64,000 bases of DNA from a virus: positions 62,001 through 126,000 of the IMG/VR virus record IMGVR_UViG_3300037485_001282; one strand, written 5' to 3'. Within the stretch, counting starts at the first letter, position 1. Each line of letters begins with the position of its first letter. A program made the position numbers and the translations under genes. The notes beneath the pieces are model-generated. The model was not told where the DNA came from, made no database searches, and worked only from the letters and a program-made list of their open reading frames with translations. Positions 23,661 to 31,877 of the stretch are shown here, one piece after another.

Positions 23661-24773
23661 ATGACATATAAGTTAGGAATCTTAAGTGACTTCCATTTAG
23701 GATATAAAAATAACAGTGAAAACTACCTAACTATTATGGAAAATTATTTTCTGAAGACGCTTCCCTCGATACTTAAAGAAAATAAAATAAGTGATGTTCG
23801 ATTATTGGGGGATATATTTGATAATAGAAACACGATTAATGTAAGAACATTAAATATTGCTTTAAATATATTTAGATGGTATCAAACTAATTTACCACAC
23901 GTTAAGTGGTCAATAGTTGTTGGAAATCACGATATTTACTATCATAATCGTTTAGATGTTAACTCTCTAGAGGTTTTTAGAGAGTTAAATAATATTAATA
24001 TAATTGATAAATTGACTATTGAAAAAATAGGAAATAAATCTATTGTTAGCGTTCCTTGGATTATAGATGGAGCAGAAGCGGATATTAAGTTTAAGGAGCT
24101 AACAAACGGTACTAATATCTATGATCTGTGTTTAGGGCATTTCGATATTCAAGGATGTGAAATGCAAAGAGGACACGTATCTGAACATGGAATCCCCAAA
24201 GGAACATTTAAGAGTTTCAAAAAATTATTTTCTGGACATTTTCATATTAGAAACACAGGTAAAGATGATAAGATTACCTTTTGTGGTTGTCCCTATCAAT
24301 TAACTTGGGGTGATTATGATAATACTAAAGGTTTCCATATTTACGATATAGATACTAATGAGACCACATTTATAGAAAATACAGATTCTCCTCAGTTTAT
24401 TAAAATTACGGTCGAAGACTTTATTAGTAAAAACGTAGAGAAGATAAAAAAAGTAACTGGAAATTTTGTTAAGTTAATTATAGAAAAGCAAATAAAAGAA
24501 AGTGATACTATAAAGTTAATTCAGAGAATAGAGTCACTAAAGCCACTAAAATTAGATATAGAAAATAATACTTTAATATCTCTTGCTGAATCAGAAGAAG
24601 CAACTAAACTTGTAGAAAAATATAAAGATACTAATTTAATGTCTGGGGATTCTAATCTTTTCATGACTGATTACGTCGAAAATATTTTAGAAGTTAACGA
24701 TAAGGACATTAAGAAAGAATATTTAATTTCAATTCTTAATGATTTCTACCAAAAAGTAATAAAGGAAAAATAA
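23661..24773 (+). CDS. 47: Recombination nuclease subunit gp47 (Mre11-like)
   Basis: The nuclease half of the gp46/gp47 complex that resects DNA ends. The metallophosphoesterase motifs are in order: LSDFHLGY (D10, H12), LLGDIFDNRN, VVGNHDIYYHN and SGHFHIRN. The 370-aa length is a little above T4 gp47. Its stop (24771-24773) directly abuts the gene 46 N-part ATG at 24774. Confidence 0.95.
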   Translation: MTYKLGILSDFHLGYKNNSENYLTIMENYFLKTLPSILKENKISDVRLLGDIFDNRNTINVRTLNIALNIFRWYQTNLPHVKWSIVVGNHDIYYHNRLDVNSLEVFRELNNINIIDKLTIEKIGNKSIVSVPWIIDGAEADIKFKELTNGTNIYDLCLGHFDIQGCEMQRGHVSEHGIPKGTFKSFKKLFSGHFHIRNTGKDDKITFCGCPYQLTWGDYDNTKGFHIYDIDTNETTFIENTDSPQFIKITVEDFISKNVEKIKKVTGNFVKLIIEKQIKESDTIKLIQRIESLKPLKLDIENNTLISLAESEEATKLVEKYKDTNLMSGDSNLFMTDYVENILEVNDKDIKKEYLISILNDFYQKVIKEK

Positions 24774-25013
24774 ATGGCTAATTTAGAATTTAAAGACATT
24801 ACCGTTAAGAACTTCATGAGTTTCGGTAATGTTGAGACTACTCTTGACTATAAGACTGGGCTTAATCTAGTTACTGGGAAAATAGAAGGCACTAATGCGG
24901 CAAATGGGGCAGGTAAATGTTTAAAAAAATCTACGGAAATTTTAGTAGATTTTGAAGATGATGCGACCAAAAAAGCATTTGAAAATTATATTCTAAGTTC
25001 CGAATATAAATAG
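24774..25013 (+). CDS. 46: gp46 N-terminal fragment with an ultra-short split-intein N-part
   Basis: Residues 1-48 are the beginning of gp46 (Rad50-like ATPase), ending in NAANGAGK, the Walker A loop broken between its Lys and Ser. Residues 49-79 (Cys1, then LKKSTEILVDFED and on to SSEYK) are a 31-residue intein N-part holding only block A. Block B lies on the other fragment, so this is the atypical, N-terminal split position. Without trans-splicing there is no ATPase. The last codons overlap the late promoter of the next gene. Confidence 0.92.
   Translation: MANLEFKDITVKNFMSFGNVETTLDYKTGLNLVTGKIEGTNAANGAGKCLKKSTEILVDFEDDATKKAFENYILSSEYK
25005..25012 (+). promoter_or_regulatory. Late promoter TATAAATA overlapping the intein N-part stop
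   Basis: The motif covers the final Tyr-Lys codons and the first bases of the stop codon of the gp46 N-fragment. It is placed to drive the nested endonuclease at 25032, which has AGGAG seven bases before its ATG. Confidence 0.65.
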
Positions 25014-25031
25014 TGGTATAGGAGATTCCCG

Positions 25032-26045
25032 ATGCCATTATCGAAAAAACAACAAACGGTTAAAAAAGAAAATTCAAAACGAGGGCCAACTTTTAGTCCG
25101 TTTTCTAAAGAATTCTATATGCATTATAAAGGCATGACCTTGGAAGAGGCAACTAAAGAAGCCAAAACAAAAAGACCATGTAATGTTGAATATTGGATTA
25201 AAAAAGGATTCAGTGTTGATGCCTCAATATTAAAAGTAAAAGATCATCAGAAAAAAACATCTATTATAAGAGTTGAAAAAGTTAATAATGGTGAACTTAT
25301 ATATTTTGGGCCAAATCAGACAGAATATTGGAAAAATAGAGGGTTTACCGACGAAGAAGCAATATTAAAAGTTTCAGAAAGACAATCTACTTTTTCTAAG
25401 GTAAAATTAATAGAAAAATTGGGAGAAGAAAGGGGATTGGCGAGATGGAAAGAGAGACAGATTAAGTGGCAAAAAACACTGGGGGAGAAATCTAAAGAAG
25501 AAATATCTGAAATTAATAGAAAGAAATTAGTTACGCTGTCTAATATGCAAGAAAAATATGGTGAAGTGTTGGGTGAAGAAAAATATAATATCTGGAAAAA
25601 CAGTCATAACATGTTTTCCTCAAAAGAAGCAACTGAGTTTTTCAAAAAAATAACTGATTATATAGTTGATAATTTTCAAGTAAATAGAAAACAAATATAT
25701 TTTGAGGACAATGATAATAATGAAATGTTCCTAAAAGACAACGACGGAAAACATTTTTTATATGATTATTGCGTTCGAGATTTATTTTTAATAATAGAAT
25801 ACCATGGAATAAAATTTCACCCAAATAAAGATAAACTATCCGAAGAAGAGTGGGCCGAGTGGAAATGTCTTTTTTCAGAAAATACAGCAGAATATGTTTA
25901 TTCAAGAGATCAATATAAGAAAAAATTGGCTATGGACTGTGGATTTTCTTTTTTCGAAGTTTTCTCAGACGATCCAGACAAATTTAACAGAGTAATAGAA
26001 TTTATAAGGAAACATCATGAAGACAACAATAGGCACGATAAATGA
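25032..26045 (+). CDS. Putative homing-type endonuclease lodged in fractured gene 46
   Basis: A 337-aa protein between the two gp46 fragments. The N-terminal half has repeated modules: EYWIKKGFSVDASILKV and EYWKNRGFTDEEAILKV, then KLGEERGLARWKE and KYGEVLGEEKYNIWKN, probably DNA-binding. The C-terminal half has FLYDYCVRDLFLIIEYHG followed by FHPN and later FFEVFSDD. That fits a Vsr-like or PD-(D/E)XK fold, but it is not obviously homologous to the endonuclease in gene 43. Its end overlaps the next gene by 29 nt. Confidence 0.78.
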   Translation: MPLSKKQQTVKKENSKRGPTFSPFSKEFYMHYKGMTLEEATKEAKTKRPCNVEYWIKKGFSVDASILKVKDHQKKTSIIRVEKVNNGELIYFGPNQTEYWKNRGFTDEEAILKVSERQSTFSKVKLIEKLGEERGLARWKERQIKWQKTLGEKSKEEISEINRKKLVTLSNMQEKYGEVLGEEKYNIWKNSHNMFSSKEATEFFKKITDYIVDNFQVNRKQIYFEDNDNNEMFLKDNDGKHFLYDYCVRDLFLIIEYHGIKFHPNKDKLSEEEWAEWKCLFSENTAEYVYSRDQYKKKLAMDCGFSFFEVFSDDPDKFNRVIEFIRKHHEDNNRHDK

Positions 26046-28041
26046 TTTCTACGAAAAATTTCCAGAATATAAAGGGAAAATTTCAGTAAAAACCCCATAT
26101 GGATTTAAGAAAATCTTAGAAGCGAAGATTACTGATTACTCAGTTCCTATGGAATTAGTCACTGAATCAGGTAAGCAAATAGTAGGTTCTAAAAAGCATC
26201 TAGTAAAAAACGCAGATGACCAATGGGTTACTTTAAGCGACTATAAAATTGATGATTTAATTAAAACTGAAAGCGGAATTGAAAAAATTACGTCACTCAA
26301 GTCGCTCCAAGTTGCTGAGTATCTTTATGATATTCAAGTAGCTGAAGTTGAGCAATATTACTCAAATGGAATATTAAGTCACAATAGTTGCTTATTATCC
26401 GATGCGACCTCGTTTGCTTTATATGGTAAAGTAATGCGAGGAGCTAAAGTTACTAAGGATCTTATAGTAAATAAGTTTAATAAAAAAGACTGCGTAGTTA
26501 AGTTAAATTTACTTATCGATGGGGAACCTTATAAAATTGTTCGTTCAATTAAACCAACGGAACTTAAAGTTTATTTTGGTGAATCGCAAGAAGAAATGAA
26601 ATTCGATTCAATGGCGCATACTCAAGAGTGGCTAGAAAAGAAACTTGGTATTTCTCATTTATGCTTTAATAATATAATCGTTCTTAACGTTGCTTCTTCA
26701 GTTCCTTTCTTAGATATGGACGCTGCTAAAAAGAGAGAAGTAATAGAAAATGTTCTTCAATTAAATTCTTATTCTAAAATGGCAAATATGGCTAAAGATT
26801 TTTACTTAGATCTAAAGACAAATATAAAAGTCTATGATACCGAATACAAATCATCTTTAAGAGACTTGGAAACTGCTAAAGGAACTCAGGAGAAACTATT
26901 AAAGGAACAAATGGAATTCGATAGTAGAAAAAAAGTTGCTACCGATAGAATTAAAAATCAAATCGAAGCTACTTCTAAGGAACTTGAAGAAACTAAGGTA
27001 AAGATAGTAAATAAAGATTACAATGAGAAAATAACGGAACTCCAAGGAACTAGAGATAAATTAATTTCGGAAATTAATAACTGCCAGAATAAAATAAACT
27101 TAAGTAAATCTGATTTAGATAATAGTAACGCTGCTATTAAGAGATTAGTCGAGAAACCATATTGTCCAACTTGTCATACTCCTACCGATAATCCACTTAT
27201 AGTTGACTTTTTAAATTCTCTAAAAGACAAAGTATCTAAAAATACTTCAATTATAGAAGAACAGAATAACCTAAAGGAAACTAATAGAACTAAAGTTACT
27301 AAGATAGAAGAAACTATAAGTAAAGCGAAGACAATAATTAACGATCAGATACGTTTAAAGCAGCGAGTAGGAATATTAACTTCTCAACTTGAATCTTTTA
27401 ATAAGGAACTCACAACAGAAAATTCTAGAGAGTTTTCAGTTAATGTTATATCAAACGATGATATTAAGTTATTAGAAGAAAAGGTTAAGCAGAAAGAGAA
27501 AATATTAGATACCGCTAATACTGATTTCAAGCACTATGAAGTTATTAGAAACATATTGGGAGAAGAGGGTCTTAGAAAATTCGTAGTTTCTAAAATTCTT
27601 CCATTATTTAATACCAAGTTAAATGAGTATTTAAAGATTCTTGGATCTGAATATACGGTTGCTTTTAATATGAACTTAGAAGAAAAGATAATGAACTGCA
27701 TTAAAGAAGAAAGACCATATTCTTCATTTTCTAGTGGAGAAAAGAAGCGAATAGATCTCAGTGTATTATTGTCACTAATGGATATTTCTAGATTGCAGAA
27801 CTCGGTAGATACTAATATTTTAGTTCTTGATGAAGTTCTAGATACTAGTATGTGTTCCGATGGTGTTGAAAATTTCTTAGAACATCTTAAAGAAGGATTT
27901 AAACAAGCTTATCCAGATAAGTGCGTTTATGTAATTTCTCATAGAAAAGAAATTTCGAACGATGTCTTTGATAGAAAAATTTCGTTAATTAAGAGAAAAG
28001 GATTTACTGAAATCGAATCAATTACTGAATTTTCTCGCTAG
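26017..28041 (+). CDS. 46: gp46 C-terminal fragment, preceded by a 123-residue intein C-part
   Basis: Residues 1-123 are the intein C-part: block B around GKQIVGSKKHLVKN, block F YLYDIQVAEVEQYY, and the terminal NGILSHN. The C-extein starts with Ser (SCLLSDATSFALYG), finishing the Walker A loop. Then come coiled coils with a zinc hook CPTC (C383, C386), the ABC signature SSGEKKRIDLS and Walker B NILVLDEVLDT. Spliced gp46 would be about 599 residues. The ATG has AAGGAAACATC before it, inside the endonuclease gene. Confidence 0.94.
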   Translation: MKTTIGTINDFYEKFPEYKGKISVKTPYGFKKILEAKITDYSVPMELVTESGKQIVGSKKHLVKNADDQWVTLSDYKIDDLIKTESGIEKITSLKSLQVAEYLYDIQVAEVEQYYSNGILSHNSCLLSDATSFALYGKVMRGAKVTKDLIVNKFNKKDCVVKLNLLIDGEPYKIVRSIKPTELKVYFGESQEEMKFDSMAHTQEWLEKKLGISHLCFNNIIVLNVASSVPFLDMDAAKKREVIENVLQLNSYSKMANMAKDFYLDLKTNIKVYDTEYKSSLRDLETAKGTQEKLLKEQMEFDSRKKVATDRIKNQIEATSKELEETKVKIVNKDYNEKITELQGTRDKLISEINNCQNKINLSKSDLDNSNAAIKRLVEKPYCPTCHTPTDNPLIVDFLNSLKDKVSKNTSIIEEQNNLKETNRTKVTKIEETISKAKTIINDQIRLKQRVGILTSQLESFNKELTTENSREFSVNVISNDDIKLLEEKVKQKEKILDTANTDFKHYEVIRNILGEEGLRKFVVSKILPLFNTKLNEYLKILGSEYTVAFNMNLEEKIMNCIKEERPYSSFSSGEKKRIDLSVLLSLMDISRLQNSVDTNILVLDEVLDTSMCSDGVENFLEHLKEGFKQAYPDKCVYVISHRKEISNDVFDRKISLIKRKGFTEIESITEFSR

Positions 28042-30259
28042 ATTGAAGTTTCCTAAGAAGGCTTAATATTTTTTCTGAATTATAATAATGAGTAGTACCG
28101 TAGAATTGATTTAAAATTTCTTTATTTTCTATCGGTTTGTTGTTTATCATAAAATCTTTTATTACCAAATATGGTCCATCGTAATATTGCGAGAGGACCA
28201 TTTTTGTTCCTTCTCTGAATTTATTAATTAGATCATAGTCAATTTCAATATCATTTGAGTTGAAATCTAATTTCTTTGTATAGTAAATCATTAAACTTTT
28301 AAAACTATTTAAAACTTCAGCGTATTGGCGTAATAAACCAATCTTATCTGAATTTTTAGCAATTAATTTATCTAAAATTTGAACTCGTCTAAAAATTCTA
28401 TTGATACTCCAATACTTTCTTCTCGTTTCGTCCTTTAAGTTTTCTTTCAATAAACTAACCATTTGGTCCATTTCTTCGTCGATACTAACCGCATAAGAAT
28501 CAGCCATTATAGATAATCGTTTGTTTGAACCACCTGCTTTTGTTTTTCTTTCTGATGGATCTTTTCTTCTCATTTCTTTTTGTTTGAATGAAATTATTCC
28601 ATAACTTTCATTATTTTCGTCTGTTAACTGAAGAATAAACTGATTTACTTTCTTCGGTCTTCCCATTACACTCTTGCCAGTTCTCTTGGCTTGTCTCTTT
28701 TTATAAATTTCATAATCAGAATCATCATTTATATCCAATACAGACGCTTTGATGTTACGTGAACGCATGTATTCGGATATTAAAGTACTAAAAACTCTAA
28801 TCTTACCCTTATCCTGCGCTATAGACACTAGAGTAGAATCTTCGTGTCCATGTGCGTACATGTCAATAATAGTAAAAATAAACTTTATTAACTTATCGTT
28901 GCTTGTAAATTCTATGGATTGAAAATATGATTTCATATTATCCATCAATAACGAGGAATCACAAATAATTGCTTCACCAGTTGGCGATGGTTTAAAAATT
29001 TCGTCCCATTTCAATGCCGAAAAATCTAAACCAGATTGCTCAAATATCCATTTTAAATTACTTCTATTTTCTTCATTGAAAACAAAAGTAGCTACATCGG
29101 TTCTATTGGATGCTTTTAGTGAAAAATTATAAACTTTCGAAGTTTTAACTCCGTTTCTTGAAAGTGCTTCAAATTCAATTAACTTAATTTCAGCATCTTT
29201 CTTAATTTTACCAGCCAATTCAGGATCGAAAGCACCTAAGTCACCTGTGGAAGAAATTTTCAAATCAATAATATCAATTTCGCCATTATTAGCTAAATGT
29301 TCTAAATATTCTCTGGATTCAATGATCTCTGGAATATTTACTAATTGTTCCAAGTATGTTTCAATCATAGAAAAAAGATCGCTAAACTCTGGTCTTGAGT
29401 GATCGTTTAAAATAGTTCTAATATCATCTAGTAACTCTGGAGTGTGGCTTAACTTTAATGAAACTTTAATGTCATCTTTGCTATCTGTTACTTTAAAGGA
29501 TACTTCGTTACTTTCATTTAACTTACTAGGGACTACAACGAAACTAAAAAGAGCAGAGATTCCACCTTGTCCCCTTAGTGATCCTTTAGTTTCAGTAACT
29601 ACTATTTCTGGATTATTTAGTGACTCTCTTTTACTAGCAGCGTTAACTCTAATATACTGTCTAGCAGAACCTTCGGTCTTTTCCTCTGTAGGTAAATGAT
29701 GAGATGCTCTGAACATTTTAGCATAGTAATATACTTTGTTACCATTAATTTCATCTTCGCCTTCAGTAGTAAACTTCTGAGGATCCTCTGAATTTTTATT
29801 AACATTGAAATCTTTTAAAACTTTATTCTTAATGTCATTTATTTTCTCCGTAATTCCCAATTTCTCATAGTACTTTTCTGATTGAGTTTCACTATAAAAT
29901 AATTTATGCTCAAATGTGTCACTCTTAGGTTTAATTTCCTTAGTGGAAGATGTTCTTTTTTGAAGGTCGATCTGTTTAGTTAGAAATATTGCATTTTGGT
30001 CACTAATTTTACTATCGTAAACTACTATTTCCTTTGCTTCGTTATTACATACATAAGTTAATCCATTAAGAATATCATTAGATGATGTTTCCTCAGATAC
30101 AAAGAAATCAGCTATACATATAGGAAACACTAGTTCACTAGCGCCACCCATAAAGTTCCTATGAGTTTTAAGTAATTCCTCATTTTCAAAAATTTTAGTT
30201 TTACTTAAATGGTAAATCTCGTTAATCTTAGTTAAGAAAGTATCTCTGTAATTTTTCAT
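28022..30259 (-). CDS. Large unknown protein, 745 aa
   Basis: Not recognised. A mostly acidic, soluble protein with no signal or membrane segment. Notable pieces are GSLRGQGGISALFSFVVVP (about 227-245), GKSVMGRPKKVNQF (about 535-548, resembling an AT-hook core) and ISFKQKEMRRKDPSERKTKAGGSNKR, both basic, with a helical C-terminus (residues 610-745). The basic patches suggest nucleic-acid contact. It converges on gene 46 with a 20-nt overlap and stands alone. Function unknown. Confidence 0.6.
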   Translation of the reverse strand: MKNYRDTFLTKINEIYHLSKTKIFENEELLKTHRNFMGGASELVFPICIADFFVSEETSSNDILNGLTYVCNNEAKEIVVYDSKISDQNAIFLTKQIDLQKRTSSTKEIKPKSDTFEHKLFYSETQSEKYYEKLGITEKINDIKNKVLKDFNVNKNSEDPQKFTTEGEDEINGNKVYYYAKMFRASHHLPTEEKTEGSARQYIRVNAASKRESLNNPEIVVTETKGSLRGQGGISALFSFVVVPSKLNESNEVSFKVTDSKDDIKVSLKLSHTPELLDDIRTILNDHSRPEFSDLFSMIETYLEQLVNIPEIIESREYLEHLANNGEIDIIDLKISSTGDLGAFDPELAGKIKKDAEIKLIEFEALSRNGVKTSKVYNFSLKASNRTDVATFVFNEENRSNLKWIFEQSGLDFSALKWDEIFKPSPTGEAIICDSSLLMDNMKSYFQSIEFTSNDKLIKFIFTIIDMYAHGHEDSTLVSIAQDKGKIRVFSTLISEYMRSRNIKASVLDINDDSDYEIYKKRQAKRTGKSVMGRPKKVNQFILQLTDENNESYGIISFKQKEMRRKDPSERKTKAGGSNKRLSIMADSYAVSIDEEMDQMVSLLKENLKDETRRKYWSINRIFRRVQILDKLIAKNSDKIGLLRQYAEVLNSFKSLMIYYTKKLDFNSNDIEIDYDLINKFREGTKMVLSQYYDGPYLVIKDFMINNKPIENKEILNQFYGTTHYYNSEKILSLLRKLQSSEKIQ

Positions 30260-30332
30260 GAGCTATAGTTCCTTGTCTTATTTATCATTTTAGTAACTAT
30301 GTATTTTACCCATTATCCATTCTCAACCACTC

Positions 30333-30474
30333 AGTTACTTTAGTTACTTTAGTTAATTTTAATTTCATAAACTTATGATTGTAAATATGTAGTTACTTTA
30401 GTTACTATTAGTTACTCTGTAGTATGTTTAATTTTGGTTTCTTCTAATAGTAACTGAGCTACTATTAAGTAACT
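30333..30474. repeat. Cluster of AGTTACT heptamers with an inverted pair
   Basis: AGTTACT occurs at 30333, 30342, 30391, 30400 and 30410, mostly 9-10 nt apart, plus AGTTAAT at 30351. The complement AGTAACT is at 30449 and 30468. A perfect 8-bp inverted repeat, TAATAGTA (30446-30453) and TACTATTA (30460-30467), lies between the last two. The phased direct repeats look like protein-binding iterons (a replication origin or regulator site). No gene is present. Confidence 0.55.
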
Positions 30475-30539
30475 ATACACTTTTCCTAAGTTGCTTTGCG
30501 AAATTTCATTATATATTATCTTTATGTAGTTGACTTGTT

Positions 30540-30725
30540 CTGCGTCTTATAACCATTAAAGATATTAGGTTATAGTCTGAGCTTGGTTGTGCTTACATTA
30601 CTGTAAGACAATATAGGAGGTTATTAGCCTAACTCTTCAGTTCACTAGGAAAGTCGATCCCGTGCCTATACCTTTGAATCCTTTTCTCTAAAGGAACTCC
30701 CTTTTCTGGGCTTAAAAATATTCAC
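30540..30725. other. Structured non-coding part of the 30260-30762 intergenic region
   Basis: No gene of useful length lies in 30260-30762. This right-hand half has several hairpin-capable stretches: TATAACC/GGTTATA around 30549-30575, CTTACA-TTAC-TGTAAG at about 30591-30606, and pyrimidine/purine runs further on. It is less AT-rich than its surroundings. It could be an untranslated structured RNA or part of a replication origin with the adjacent repeats. I could not fit it to a tRNA. Confidence 0.35.
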
Positions 30726-30762
30726 TAAACTTTATACTCCCTAGTGACTAAGAGTTTTATTT

Positions 30763-31857
30763 TTAATCTACACCAATCTCAATAGGTAAATTTGAATTAT
30801 ATTTTTTATTAACATCAGTAAAAATTAAGGCTAACCATTTCCTTTCAGGTCCATAGAAAGAAGCGGTTGTAGTTCTAAAATAAGGAAATCTATTTCTCCA
30901 CTTTTTGAATAATTTAGTTCCTTGAGTCAAATATGCTTTTTGGTTAACTTCATTTAATAAATTCTTTTGTCCGTCTGATAAATGGAAACAATCAGCATCT
31001 ATAGCAAAATTTTTATATCCTTGATTTATACAATTTAAGCAAATATCAGCACCATAGAAGTGATAATGATCGAAAGTTACTTCATCAAATAAAATATTTA
31101 AATTAGAACTACAAGCCAATACACATTCATCTAGTGTCTGAACCTCTTTATATGCTCCATTATTTTGGCGCATTATCTGAGCATAAGAAATTTCTTTTCC
31201 ATTATATGTAGTAGCCGTATTAGACAAATAGATAGCACCAGATTCAGTAAATACACCCATGTTGCTTTTACTAGTTCCAGCTATCCCAAGAAATCCTATC
31301 TTCATTCCAGTAGTTTCAAATTTAATAAAGTGACTATAAATTTTCTGAAGCCAATTAGTAGGAACTATTAGATCCTGATGGCAAAATAATAGATACTCAG
31401 AGTTACTTAAGGATCTACCGAAGTTAAGCATCTCAGCGGAACTATTAAATTCATTATTAAAATTAAAAATACTGATTATCTCAAAAGTTACGTTAGTCTC
31501 TTGGTTTCTTAAAGAATTTAAAAAGCCAATATATTGTTCCTTATTGTTGATAGGAACTATAATTGAAAATTTGGTTCTATTAAGTTTCTTAAGATACTTA
31601 GATTTGCTAAAAGGAACTGAAATATCGATAGCATTTAGTTCATCTAAAGCAACTTGAAGTATCTTAGAATTTTCTTCGTTATTATTCATTTTATTAATTT
31701 CATTTATTATATTCTCGTTTTTTATAATTTCTTTTAAACCATTATAATATGCAAGTTCAAAATTTCCAGTTATTTTTTCCCCAGGTCGAATAAAGTGCTT
31801 TTTCCCCTGATGAATTACAGAGATTCCTCGTTTTGTGATGTTTTTAAATATTGGCAT
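30763..31857 (-). CDS. Glycosyltransferase family 2-like protein with an N-terminal extension
   Basis: A 364-aa protein. The first 90 residues (ITKRGISVIHQGKKHFIRPG) form a small beta-rich extension. From about residue 96, FSIIVPINNKEQYIGFLNSL opens a GT-A fold. NSEYLLFCHQDLIVPTNWLQ has HQD at the DxD position, and FDHYHFYGADICLNC is the acceptor-side region. A tail of about 60 residues follows. It is the third transferase-type locus in the window. Target glycan unknown. Confidence 0.72.
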   Translation of the reverse strand: MPIFKNITKRGISVIHQGKKHFIRPGEKITGNFELAYYNGLKEIIKNENIINEINKMNNNEENSKILQVALDELNAIDISVPFSKSKYLKKLNRTKFSIIVPINNKEQYIGFLNSLRNQETNVTFEIISIFNFNNEFNSSAEMLNFGRSLSNSEYLLFCHQDLIVPTNWLQKIYSHFIKFETTGMKIGFLGIAGTSKSNMGVFTESGAIYLSNTATTYNGKEISYAQIMRQNNGAYKEVQTLDECVLACSSNLNILFDEVTFDHYHFYGADICLNCINQGYKNFAIDADCFHLSDGQKNLLNEVNQKAYLTQGTKLFKKWRNRFPYFRTTTASFYGPERKWLALIFTDVNKKYNSNLPIEIGVD

Positions 31858-31877
31858 TTTATTTCTAGAAAAATAGT

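Noticed and set aside
30333-30474. AGTTACT repeats as a CRISPR array
   Set aside because: Heptamers with 2-3 nt between them cannot be repeat-spacer units; no cas genes.
30580-30680. A possible tRNA in the gene-free region
   Set aside because: A CTTAC/GTAAG stem has a 6-nt loop and no acceptor stem or T-arm could be fitted.
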